DNA from: Takashimella koratensis
Lineage: Eukaryota > Basidiomycota > Tremellomycetes > Trichosporonales > Tetragoniomycetaceae
Direction: 5' to 3'
Length of the DNA stretch: 64,000 bases
Assembly: GCA_003116875.1 (NCBI GenBank)
Contig: BCKT01000001.1
Location: 1,669,486 to 1,733,485, forward strand
A model generated the notes under the pieces. That model was not told the DNA's origin. It saw nothing but the letters and a program-made list of their open reading frames with translations, and did not search any database. The translations under genes and the position numbers were made by a program. Below are positions 49,201 to 59,483 of the stretch, piece by piece (positions within the stretch are counted from its first letter, which is position 1; the number at the start of each line of letters is the position of its first letter).

Positions 49201-50463
49201 AAACGATCGTGTTAGCCGAAGAATCTCAGGTAAAAATCTGCCACTTACTTCAAAGACCCTAACACAGTCCTCCAGCTTGACACTTGCTCGTTCGATCTGG
49301 ATGTTCATCTCGTCGCTCTTCATGTACAGCTTGAGAAATGACCGCTTGGAGAGCTTGGAGAGGAGGAACGCGATCTCGTTCAGAGTCCTGCAAGTGTCAG
49401 CGGGAGGGGGAATACACATGGGGCTATAAGCTTACTCAAGCAAGTCGGTCAGATTCCCTTGCCAGGCAGACGGAACCACCCCGGCTTTGCTTTGTATAGC
49501 CCGCTCAATTGCCTCGATGAGGACAGCCGCCCTTTCGACCAAGTGAAGGGCGGAGACCTTGTTCATCGTCGCTTTGGCAGCGGTGTCAACGAGCTCTGCG
49601 ACGATACCGACACAGCTACCAATGACCGGGAGCCACTCTGCTGCCTCGAGAGCAGCAGCCACGACCACTAGCGCAGTATGAGCAATTCTCATCCTGTCAA
49701 CGACTTTTTGGGTTGCCTTGATCTCGTCCTCGAACGGCGCGAGCTTGGAAACCCGGTCGGCGCCGAAGACAGGAAAGCCAGAGGGAGGAGGAACCATCTC
49801 GAGAGCTGGACCGATAGGAGCGGGTAGGAGACGTTTGTCGGCCATGTCGAGCGTTCCTGGCTTGGGTCGAGATTTGACAGTATTCACGTTCGATGCGTCG
49901 AGGTTCTCCAGCTTGAGCGCAGAAGGCTTTGGAGAGCTGTGCTCAAGGATGGCGGGAGCTGGTTTCGGGGTCGAGTGAGGGGAGACGTCTGGTGTAGAGC
50001 TGGTAGGAAGCGGGAGTGATGTTGCCTTGGTTCCCGCCTTCGCTGTTGACGGCGGTGATCCGATTGATGGATCCGTGTAAGACGTGTGCTGAGACCCTGG
50101 CGAATCTCTGGGCAGGATCGGAAGCGGCTGCGGACGAGGCGAAGGTGACGAAGCGAGCTGGGAAGGTGACTTTGGAGGTAAGGGAGGGGATTTGGGGACG
50201 GAATTGGATAACGAAGGGAGGCGGAAACGAGGGCTGCGGGTGAGAGTGTCCTCGTTGATGGGTGCCGGCGAAAGAATCTTGTTTTCTGACCTAGGCGAGG
50301 TATGCTGAGAGTCGGTCGACTGCTGGTCAGACGACTGTTGCGGAAGAGATTGGCCGGATGAGGTCGAGGTGGTGGCGGTACCGCCCGAGCCAGAGGACGA
50401 GGATGTGCCGCCTGGTTTCTTGAATTTCTTCCCAATGGTGAACTTTTTGGCTGAACGGTCCAT
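46249..50463 (-). CDS. Protein kinase with MLKL-like N-terminal helical bundle and C-terminal extension
   Basis: About 1,200 residues from ATG 50463 (MDRSAKKFTIGKKFKKPGG). Residues 1-235 are Ser/Pro-rich and disordered. Residues about 235-460 are all helical: AHTALVVVAAALEAAEWLPV, then IVAELVDTAAKATMNKVSAL, LLETLNEIAFLLSKLSKRSF, LQSFIEIAAWQEQTKRDFHA and a coiled coil; the pattern recalls the N-terminal bundle of MLKL/HeLo-type proteins. The TKL-like kinase, about 580-870, keeps its lysine (VVAIKEL), catalytic Asp (VIHGDFKGNNVLI) and DFG (ICDFGLSEI); the catalytic loop is HGD, not HRD. Splicing then continues in frame into a C-terminal module (HADLLAVALWNPIPVKLGTVG, QYPFPLLVGRSTAALVIEDG, YLKANIDWILDNFGLEHKLS). 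A last intron (46319-46404) leads to TGA at 46249-46251; without it the frame stops at 46401. About ten introns. Function unknown. Confidence 0.8.
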
Positions 50464-51880
50464 GGTTTGTAACCATGGGATGCGGGGGAAGAGGCGACGA
50501 GAAGAGGGAAGAGGGAGGGAGTGAGAGAGAGATTGGGGGAAAGTGACGATGGGGACTATGGTGATTGATCGGGTGGGAGGTGAAAATGATGGGATGCGAG
50601 GAAACGCGGTAGCAGTGGTCAAGCCATCAATCCGAGACTGGGAGGAGGATGCGACTGGTGGGTAGACGCAGCAGGAAGAAGAAGAGGTGGCAATGGGAGA
50701 GGAGAGACGGGGGAGAGGGAAAGGGCAAGGTAGAGGAAGGGGCGAACAAGACGGACAAGGTGAGTGACAACGCGAGTAAGTTATATTCTCTCGCAACCCG
50801 TCAGTCACACCCCCGGTCGTCAGCGTAGACAGTAGCCAATGAATCATCCTTTGCTCTAGCCAGGCTTGGCCCGCCTCTTCCCCCTACAACTCTCTCTCCC
50901 CTCGCCGGGCGCAGCACCGAGACACGGTTTCAAGCCCGAGGACAGGGGAGTAAGCGACCTACGCAGAAAGATCCGCGCGAGGCCGTGCTACCTTGTGTGT
51001 TCGGCTCCTCGTCTTCCTGCCAATACACCGATCCGCCAAAGCAGCACCACCATCACCTGACTTGGAGTTGGTTCTCCGGGCGCTGTACACCGCATAGCCT
51101 GACGACGTGGGCTGGAACAAGAGGACAGAGGGAGAGGACAGGGGACACCGCCGAGATCCAGAGTCGCTTGCCGAGGTGTGGGTCGCGTGCCGCTGGCCTC
51201 CCTTTGCACCCAAGATTCTGTCCCCGGGTCACCGCCATCTCTTTGCTGGGAATCATCTAGGATCGGTCCCGGCACTCGGACCAATGATGGCAAGATCAAA
51301 GGAAGCTCCACCCGCCGGCGAGAAGCTGATGGACACCAGGAGATGAAACGGCGATGGGCGACACTGACCCGGCCGATGATGCCGGCCGTTGCGTCCGTCC
51401 TGAGCATCAGTGTTGACAAGGCAGATCAAAGGAGCTTCTGTAAGCGGTAAAAAGTCGTGTGAGCGCTCTCATCGGACACAGCAGGGTTGGTGTTATCATG
51501 GACAGGGAGAAGTACTTCCACTGCCGCCGGCGCTGACCGATCGAGTATGTATGTAATCGTCTGTTCATCTGTGCATCGAATTCGGATGGGCAAGTACAGA
51601 CTGCAAGGATCACGAATGGCTGAGTATATTTGACCCGTCAATTGCCGGATCGGGGAGTGTCGCGTGGACCGCTACATCGGTCCGAACCACCGGAGGCTGC
51701 GATGCGTTGATGGGAGGAGCAGGCAAGGCTCGAAGAAAAAAAAGGTTATACACTGGCTCGCCCAGCCCGCTCTCGCTTGCTCGAGCTCGTGTCTGAACCT
51801 TTATATCCCGCTTGATTCCCACTTGTCCCTCATCCACTCTCGTATCTTGTCTACCCCGCCTGTCACTTGTGAAAAGCACC
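50464..51880. other. 1.4 kb divergent intergenic region
   Basis: Between the kinase gene (-) and the dehydrogenase gene (+). Purine-rich near 50640-50760 (leader of the kinase on the other strand) and C/T-rich just before 51881. No gene recognised. Confidence 0.5.
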
Positions 51881-53369
51881 ATGTCTCTCCCCAAAGTCCT
51901 CATCTGCGGTGAGTTGGAGCTGCCTCGCATGGTCTCGCTCGTCTTCCTTATGCCTCCTGACCAACGACTCATGGCCATCGCTAATGCAACCACAGCCAAC
52001 CCTCAGCTCGGTCTCATCTGGACCAAGGAGGAGCAAGTCTCCAAGCTTGGTGCCGTCGCCGAGGTTATTGTAAGTACTTGCAACCCTCCTTCCCTTTCCC
52101 TGCTCGCCCCCGACTCTCTCATCACATCTGCTACCTCCCAACGCCGCCCTCTCTGAGCTGCTCGTCTGACCACATGTCCCACCCCAGGAGCTCAGCTCGG
52201 CCTCCCGCGCCGCCTTCTTCGAGGACTGCAAGACCAAGTACGACGGTGTCGTCGCTGTCTACCGCCACAACGACTCGGCGTCGGCCATTGGCTTCTTCGA
52301 CAAGGAGCTCATCGCCCAACTCCCAGCTAGCACCAAGTACATCTGTCACAACGGTGCCGGTTATGACCAGAGTGAGTAGAGCATGATCAATACAGTGTTG
52401 GTCCAGAAGCTGCGGAACCTGGACGGCGAGGAGAGATGTCGAAAGAGCCACTAGCCACAGATGTTACATACTCAACCAGACTGACACCACACCAGTTGAC
52501 GTCGCCGCTGCCACCGCCCGCGGCATCCAGGTCTCGCACACTCCTCAGGCCGTCGACTCGGCTACCGCTACCGTCGGTGCCTACCTCGCCATCTCCGCGC
52601 TCCGCCAGTTCCACCGTGCCGAGACCAACGTCCGCTCCCTCAAGTGGAAGGCTGGCCTCGTCCCCGCCCGTGACCCGGACAACAAGGTCCTCGGTATCAT
52701 CGGTATGGGCGGTATCGGCTCTGTAAGTTGCTCAATCAGAGACAGTGAAAGAGACAAAAACACACTGGTCTAGACCATCTTGGTGTCTTTTAGCCTTGAC
52801 TCGGCTGACACCTTACCCAGGCCATGGCCCGCCGTTTGATCGCCTTCGACATGAAGGTTATCTACTACAACCGTCGCGAGATCACCCCGGCGCCTGACTT
52901 CCCTTGCACCTACGTCTCGTCAGTGGACGAGCTCCTCGCTCAGTCGGACGTTGTCTCCCTCAACCTCCCGCTCAATGACAAGACCCGCGGCAGCTTTGGC
53001 AAAGAGCAGTTTGCCAAGATGAAGAAGGGTTCGATCCTCGTCAACACTGCCCGTGGTGCCGTTGTCGACGAGGACGCGATGATCGAGGCCCTCGAGAGCG
53101 GTCACTTGTTCAGCGCTGGTCTCGATGTCTTCCCCGACGAGCCCAACGTCAACCCCAAGCTCCTCGCTATGGACAACATCACCGTCCTCCCCCACATGGG
53201 TACCGAAACTCAGGACACCCAGCGCAAGGTGAGTCGGTTGACCTGGGTGCAGAGAGTCGTGAGCATAAACTAACCCATGCCCCAGATGGAGCTCCTCGTC
53301 CTCGACAACATTATCGCGGCTCTCACCGGCAAGGGCCTCCTCAACCAGGTTGCCGAGCAGAAGGCTTAA
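51881..53369 (+). CDS. GOR1: D-isomer-specific 2-hydroxyacid dehydrogenase (glyoxylate reductase, GOR1-like)
   Basis: NAD(P)H-dependent reductase of glyoxylate/hydroxypyruvate or related 2-oxoacids. The ATG at 51881 begins MSLPKVLIC; exon 2 continues ANPQLGLIWTKEE. The substrate-side motif HNGAGYDQIDVAAATARGI lies across an intron at 52372-52496. The Rossmann dinucleotide site is VLGIIGMGGIGSAMARRL. Catalytic residues are all visible: Arg in LVNTARGAVVDE (about 53036-53070), Glu in LDVFPDEPNV and His in VLPHMGTET. The protein ends LLNQVAEQKA with TAA at 53367-53369. About 340 residues; five introns. Yeast Gor1 is the nearest family member I recognise; true substrate and cofactor preference cannot be read from the sequence. 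Some members are formate or glycerate dehydrogenases. Confidence 0.92.
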
Positions 53370-54803
53370 GAATGAAAATAAAAGTCACCTGTATTAACTA
53401 CACTCTGTCCCAATAGCTTGGTAGCCCGTGTGCGTGGTGAAGGCGTTGCTTTGCCCGTACCTCTTTGCATTCTCTTGTTCAGGTTCTGATGCATGCTATC
53501 TCTGATACGGTATCACACGAGACGAGCGTGAAAGGGCGAAACTTGCTGTAATAGATGGCGATTGAAGTTTCCCTCAGCCCCTAGAACGCGTCGAGGGCGC
53601 TGAGGCACTAGCTTCGAAACACAAAGCAAAAAGCACAGGTGCCATTCCGATAGGAATTTACCCCTTGCACCTGGGCCCAGATGTGCTCGTGCCCTGGTCT
53701 GGTGAAGCTGCTTACTCTTGCCTCTTTGGCGGGCAAGCTAGAGGGGATAGTGACGTGACACGGCGCTCTTGCGGCGCTCTGCGCGTCTTATCGACGGACT
53801 CGCCGCCCCCGGGTCACGGAACCAAGAGACACGGGGCCAAAGCTAAAAGTTGGGTTGTGAATGACTTCCACTCTGAGCAAGAGCGATCTGTGCTCTCTTA
53901 TCTCAATCTTACTCATAGACCCTGAGAGTGGCGTGCCATTTTAGACTTTTGTTCTGGTGTTTCTCTCATCCATTCTTTCCCGACTGGGTAGTACGTGCGT
54001 GCTTTCTTTTTTGGCTTTTACTTTTCGCTGTTTTTGCCACCCACCGAGCGCACGCCGCAATGACAATCCGACGCGCGCCAAGAGTCCCGCCGCTCGACTC
54101 GCTCACGGCATGACACGTTTGATAGATGAGATCTGCGATGGCAGTGGTTCAATTTGGGCAAGGGCGGCGATTGCGAGGGTGAGGGTGAGGGTGAGGTCGG
54201 CGAGGCAAGCGAGGGGAGAAAGAAGGGGCAGGGAGCAAGGGAGCAAGGGGACAGTGCGCGCTGCAATAATGAGTGCGGGAGCTATGGACGGAGCTCGGTG
54301 GCTGCGCCAAGGATCTGCCAGGTAGCCTGCGCACTGTATCCGAGAGTGGCCAGGGTCGATGAATGATGAATGTTAAGGAGGGGTTGGATGAGCGTCTGTG
54401 CCCGTTTCATCCTGATAGTGTGGTCGCTCCTCTCGGCGGGAAGTAGCTACAGCCCATCTGAGTGCCCTGGCCATCCATCAGCACGACGGCTCTTCGCCTC
54501 GTTTCTTGCCTTCTCGACGGCGCTAATCGCGATCCACCCTCGGCTCTTGCGCCCCGCTTTCCGCCGCTCCCTCCCTCCCTCCTTCCCTCCACCCTCGCAA
54601 CCTTCCTTTGGCCTACTGTGCAACCTTCCTTTGACCGTGTCCTCCTGCCTCTCCCCTGCTGCCCCCTTCCCCTGTCCCATCTACCTTCCTTTGACTCCCT
54701 ATCCCCTGCGGTTCCACTGTGCCCGATGAGGCAATGTGTGCCACCATCCACTGTATGAATGTTGAATGTGTGTGTGTGTGTCTGTGTGTCTGTGTGTGTG
54801 TCT

Positions 54804-55089
54804 GTCTGGCTGTCCTTGTCTAGCCTGTGGGTGTGTCCTGCGTACGCACAAGCACCTGACCAGGATGCGACATGCTTCTCCTCCTGGTCGCTCGTGGCCC
54901 CTCCCTCCGCCCTGTTCCCTCCCTCCTCCCCCCTCCCCCCTCCCTGTCTGGCTGTCCTTGTCTAGCCCCCCCGTGTGTCCTGCGTACGCACAAGCACCTG
55001 ACCAGGATGCGACATGCTTCTCCTCCCCCCCGCTCGTGGCCCCTCCCTCCGCCCTGTTCCCTCCCTCCTCCCCCCTCCCCCCTCCCCCC
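54804..55089. repeat. 142-bp tandem repeat, two copies, running into a gap
   Basis: Copy 1 is 54804-54945, copy 2 is 54946-55089. Both contain GTCTGGCTGTCCTTGTCTAG, CACAAGCACCTGACCAGGAT and the same C-rich end. They differ mainly at two places where copy 2 has C runs (near 54965-54972 and 55025-55031). More copies may be in the gap that follows. Confidence 0.9.
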
Positions 55090-55132
55090 NNNNNNNNNNN
55101 NNNNNNNNNNNNNNNNNNNNNNNNNNNNNNNN
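55090..55132. other. Assembly gap (43 N)
   Basis: N run flanked on both sides by CCCC-rich sequence at the end of a tandem repeat. Confidence 0.99.
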
Positions 55133-55402
55133 CCCCCTCCCCTTTCTTTTGTCGCCACCCACCCCCACCTTGACTCGTTCCCATCTCACCCGCCCGTCTC
55201 CCATCCCACCAAACTTTCTCTTCCTCTCTTCCTCTCTTCCTCTCTTCATCTCTTCCTCTTGTCTCTCAACCCATCTCACACCTTTGTCTCCCATCCACCC
55301 TCTCTTCCTCGTCTACTCTAGTCCACTCCTACAGCCATCACACTCACTTGTCAGACCCACCTCACATACCCCTCTTCACCACTAGATCTACATCCATCAA
55401 CC

Positions 55403-57319
55403 ATGTCTGCCGAAGAAGCCAAGGTGAGTTGGACTTCCACAACGCTCGTCGCCTGCCCAGTTTCTCAACGCGTCGCCTACTACTTCCCCCCCTATTCCAT
55501 CTCCATCCTTCACACCGCTCTCCTCCCTTTAACCCCTCGCGCTGGTCTCTCTCGAGTAACCTGGCGTGATCTCCCTCTCCGCGGTCGTTCAACCTCGTCT
55601 TGGCAACTGGACCAACCTTTTCCTCCGCCGCTGGTCGTATTTTACATTCCTCGTCCGTCCGTCCCTGCTCCCTTGTCCATCTGCTGGCTGTAATTCCCGT
55701 TCATCCCCCTTCGGAATGCTGCTGGTCCAGATGCCAATCCCCTGGGGCTACTGGTGATGACTGCTGGTCGGTCGTGATTCCATGCTTGCGCGCGCTGCGG
55801 GTCCAAAGACATGGTTATGGACCGCGTTGGGCTCTTCCTTTGTTTGGGCCCGAGCGTCGCTCATTGCACAACCCCACCCTTTCGCACTGTTCCTCTTTTC
55901 GCCATCACCTGCTCAACTCTTTGTCTCTCCAACATCCACCATCTCTCTTTCAAGACTCATATTTCTCCCTCTCCTTCGCTATCACCACGACGCCCACGCT
56001 CATAGCTGACAACGCTGCTCATCCAACTCTCGCTTTACAATGACCATCCTTGACTTTATCCACGCCTCCACCTCAAAGCCCACCGTTGTTGCCACCGAGC
56101 CCGGAATCGAGACCACAGTCGCCCCGCCCGCTGAGGAGGTCCCGGCCGCTGCCGAGCCCGCCAAGGAGACCGAAATCGCCCCTGAGCCCGTCAAGGAGGA
56201 GGTGAGCAGATAAACTAATCGCATCGAACATAAGCTGAAAGCGCTAGGCCAAGCCCGAGCCCGTTGCCGCCGCTGAACCTGAGGCTCCTGCCGCTCCGGT
56301 TGAGGGGGCCCCCAAGGCCACCGAGGAGGAGACTACCGCTGCCCCCACCGAGACCACCGCTGAGGCCCCTGCTGCTGCCGAGGCCGCTGAGCCTGCCAAG
56401 GACGACAAGAAGGCTGCCGTCAAGGTGAGTTCAATCCATTGTGGCAAACGGCTAAATCCCTCAGGAGAAGGTCGAGAAGACCAAGGCCGAGGGCAAGGGC
56501 TTCTTTGCCCGATTCTTCGGCAACAAGGACAAGTCTCCCAAGAAGGAGAAGAAGGTCAAGACCCCCAAGGTAAGTGAAAATTGCAAGCTGGAAGGAACTG
56601 GAGCATTAAAACTCCCTAGACTGAGCAGCCCGAGCCGACCCCCGCCGCTCCGGCTGCGGTCGCCGAGGCCGCGCCCGTTGAGGCTGCTGCTGAGCCTGCG
56701 GCGCCAGTTGAGGCTCCCGCCGCTCCTGAGCCCGTCGCTGAGCCCGTTGTCGCCGAGCCCGTTGCTCCGATTGTGACCGAGACGTGAGTTGACAATGCCG
56801 AGTCGTAAACTGATAGTGGTAGCGAGACCGCCCCGGTTGCCGAGACCGCTGCCCCCGCTGCGGCTGAGGAGGCCAAGCCCTCTGAGGAGGCTGCGGAGAA
56901 GAAGGACGACGTGAGTAAAAGTGGTCCAAACTGCGTTGAATTCAACTGACGATCTGATGCAGGCCCCCCAGAAGGCACTCAAGGCCGGCCGCCGCTTGTC
57001 TACACGCTTCACCAGCATCTTCAAGGCCAAGGAGCACAAGGAGAAGAAGGAGGCTGCCGCCAAGGAGACCGCCAAGCCCGAGGAGGAGGCCACTGCCACC
57101 GAGACCCCGGCCGCTGAGGCTACCGAGGCGCCCGCCGTCTCCGAGGAGGCTCCCAAGCTCGAGAAGCCAGAACTGGCCGAACCCATCAAGGTTGAGGAGG
57201 TGAGTTCTGATGATAACTCCCAAAGTCTACCGTGACTCATTTGGAAACAGCCCGCCGCGTCTGCGTCCGTTCCCGCGGCCGCTCCCCCTGCCGCTCCTGT
57301 TGTCGCTGCCACTGCTTGA
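55403..57319 (+). CDS. Acidic Ala/Glu/Pro-rich protein with two basic amphipathic segments, unknown function
   Basis: Not recognised. Most of the roughly 330 residues are Ala, Glu, Pro and Lys repeats (VAEPVVAEPVAPIV, AEEAKPSEEAAEKK), likely disordered. Two short segments stand out: GKGFFARFFGNKDKSPKKEKK (56498-56560) and ALKAGRRLSTRFTSIFKAKEH (56974-57036); both are basic with regular Phe/Leu, suggesting membrane or partner binding. Two possible starts exist. ATG 55403 gives MSAEEAK, then GTGAGT at 55424 and a 655-nt intron ending at 56078 to join PTVVATEP in frame. ATG 56040 gives MTILDFIHASTSK, reading directly into the same PTVVATEP. The stop is TGA at 57317-57319. The coding part has at least six introns, several only 39-52 nt. 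Very even codon use suggests high expression. Confidence 0.75.
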
Positions 57320-57966
57320 ATGGGTTCGTCTGGGCATGTGTGACGGTTTAACGACATCTCCTAACCCCCTCCCGCCACAATCTTCTTCTGTGGATATAAT
57401 CTGTTTCCTGTCTGCGCCTCTCTGCTCTCCTCTCTCCATCTCCCCACCTCTACAGACCCAAAACTCCCATAATATCGGTGTCGCTTACCCCTCTACCTCT
57501 TGTTCCTGCACCAAATGTCGTCCAGACGTTGATCGCACGGAATGAGGCCGAGGGGTTTCCTTGTACCCTGCATCCCATATCCTTCTTCACACCCTGTCGG
57601 CGTCCCCTTGACACGCCTTATTAGAGTGTCAGCCCCCAGCCTACGCTTGTCCCCTCTTCTCTGCAGACGCCCCCTGTTTCCCCCCGCTCGCAACGACTTC
57701 TGAATTTCTCTATTTTTCTTTAGCTTTCGTGTTATCGCTTTTGCTCGAGATGCATATGCTTCGTTGTCGACTCTGATCGCTGCAGGGATCATCCAGCCAA
57801 GAAAATGCTGGAAAAAGTCCCCTAAATTACAAAGTTGCCTCGCAGCACAACTTGACCCAGTGAAAGAAATTCGAGGTTTTTTCCTTTTCCCGACTTTGGT
57901 GCATCTTGCAACTTGAATCATCCAAGACCATCTTTGTCTGATCCCACTTTGCGTCGCGCAAGCACA
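57320..57966. other. Intergenic between two plus-strand genes
   Basis: 3' region of the acidic protein gene and promoter of the bL27m gene. No gene seen. Confidence 0.5.
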
Positions 57967-58884
57967 ATGTTCGGCCAACCTCTCGTCTCCCGTACCCGTG
58001 CGCTCGCGTCCACCTCCCTCACATCGGACATCCGTCAGCAACTCTTCGCTGGACCGTCTGGTATGTCTTGACTTGACACAAACGACAATTGTCTCCTGTT
58101 CTTGGGGTGATGGGAATCTACGACCCACCCCTAATACTGGAGCCTCCTTGATTTGCGAGGAATAACTAGTTACACGAGACAAGAGCCAGAGCTGATACTT
58201 GTTTTGATGTGTCGTGTTGTGATGTGTGATCAGGCCTGCAAACGCAGATCCGTACGTCCACGAAACGAGGCGGTGGATCCTCTCGAAACGGACGAGAGAG
58301 TGCAGGTCGTCGACTTGGTTTGAAGAAGTTTTCCAGTGAGTTTTGCTCCTTTTCTACCTTCTAACCATTCAATTACGGCTCTGCTTGCCTTCCTGTCATT
58401 GTTGCGCATCTTGTTTTTCTGGGCTGATTCACTGACTATGATATGATTTGTAGACGAGTACGTTCTCCCTGGTCAGATCCTGGTTCGTCAACGGGGTGCA
58501 GAGATTCACGCTGGACAAAACGTCGGAATGGGGAAAGACCGAACTCTTTTTGCGCTGGAACCTGGGTTTGTCAAATTGTACACACACCACCTCCCGTTCC
58601 CACACCGGTCAGCGAGCGAGGTCGTCGTCGACTCGGCGACCAACAGCAGCAGCAGCAGTAGTAGCGGGGCCGGAACGGAGGCGGTGGAAGTCGCAGCGGT
58701 CAAGGCCCTCGCGCCTGTCAAGCGACCACGAGCGGCGATTCAGTTTGTCGGGATCGTAGCGAGTAAAGAGGAGGCTCTGCCCCGTGTCCAGGGAGCGACA
58801 GGGAGAGACCGGCGGTTCTGGGGTTGGCCCAAGGGATCCAGCGAGGGGATCGAGGGTGACACGATCGGTTCGTCGTCGGCTTGA
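57967..58884 (+). CDS. MRPL27: Mitochondrial ribosomal protein bL27m
   Basis: Component of the mitochondrial large ribosomal subunit near the peptidyl-transferase centre. The ATG at 57967 gives a presequence [20 protein letters not shown]. After introns, the L27 signature follows: [61 protein letters not shown] and EPGFVKLY. A fungal C-terminal extension of about 100 residues contains a poly-Ser run coded by AGC/AGT repeats near 58641-58665 and [23 protein letters not shown], and ends GDTIGSSSA; the stop is TGA at 58882-58884. Yeast Mrp7 is likewise longer than bacterial L27. Three introns. Confidence 0.93.
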
Positions 58885-59483
58885 ACAAGTGATTTCAGGT
58901 CAGGTTGATAGTATATCTCGTTGAGCATTGAAATTGATCGTGATCTGAATGCATGATAGACAAACACAGACTTTGGCTTGCTACCCTTTCTACTGAATAT
59001 TCACCACCACCACCACCACCACCACCACCACCACCACCACCACCACCACCGTCACGTCCATCACGCCACCACCGCGCACATGTGCCGGGCCAACGTTCCA
59101 GAGATGTCTTTTGTTGTGTGTACAGCCCGCCGGGTTCCGTTGTGTGAAACCGTTGCGCATGACCGAAAGAGCCAAGAAAGAAAAATTGAGAAGGGAAGGA
59201 GAAGAGGTAAGCGATGAAAGCAGAAGCAAGGGTAAGTTGTCAGGAGAAGTAGAAGCGGAGAAGATGGAAGAGGTCGTATCGAGAAACACAAGGAATAGGA
59301 AACGAATGAATGTCAAGTTTTGCAAAAGGTATCGACCCCGTGCGCAAGGACCGTAGCCCAGTCGAGTCGTAGGTCGTCGTCGAGTGTTGTTTTTCTATTT
59401 GGTCGTTCTGCACATCTCCCACACCCAAATTCTTTCCCCCCTTCACACGAGTCGACAGTTGCCAGACACCAAAGTAATCCGAT
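58885..59483. other. Convergent 3' intergenic region with CAC microsatellite
   Basis: 3' ends of the bL27m gene (+) and the mannosyltransferase gene (-). Apart from the CAC repeat it shows no structure. Confidence 0.6.
59002..59050 (+). repeat. (CAC)n microsatellite, 16 units
   Basis: 49 bases of uninterrupted CAC repeat, 434 bases beyond the stop of the mannosyltransferase gene. Confidence 0.95.

Larger units (their letters stand above)
53370..55402. other. 2 kb repeat-rich intergenic region with a gap
   Basis: 3' end of the dehydrogenase gene, G-rich GGTGAG units at about 54174-54197, TG-rich tract 54765-54803, a 142-bp tandem repeat, an assembly gap, and CT-rich leader sequence up to 55402. 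No gene recognised. Confidence 0.6.

Noticed and set aside
56461..57357. A 298-codon minus-strand frame
   Set aside because: Antisense of the Ala/Glu/Pro gene; GC-rich repetitive codons keep all frames open.
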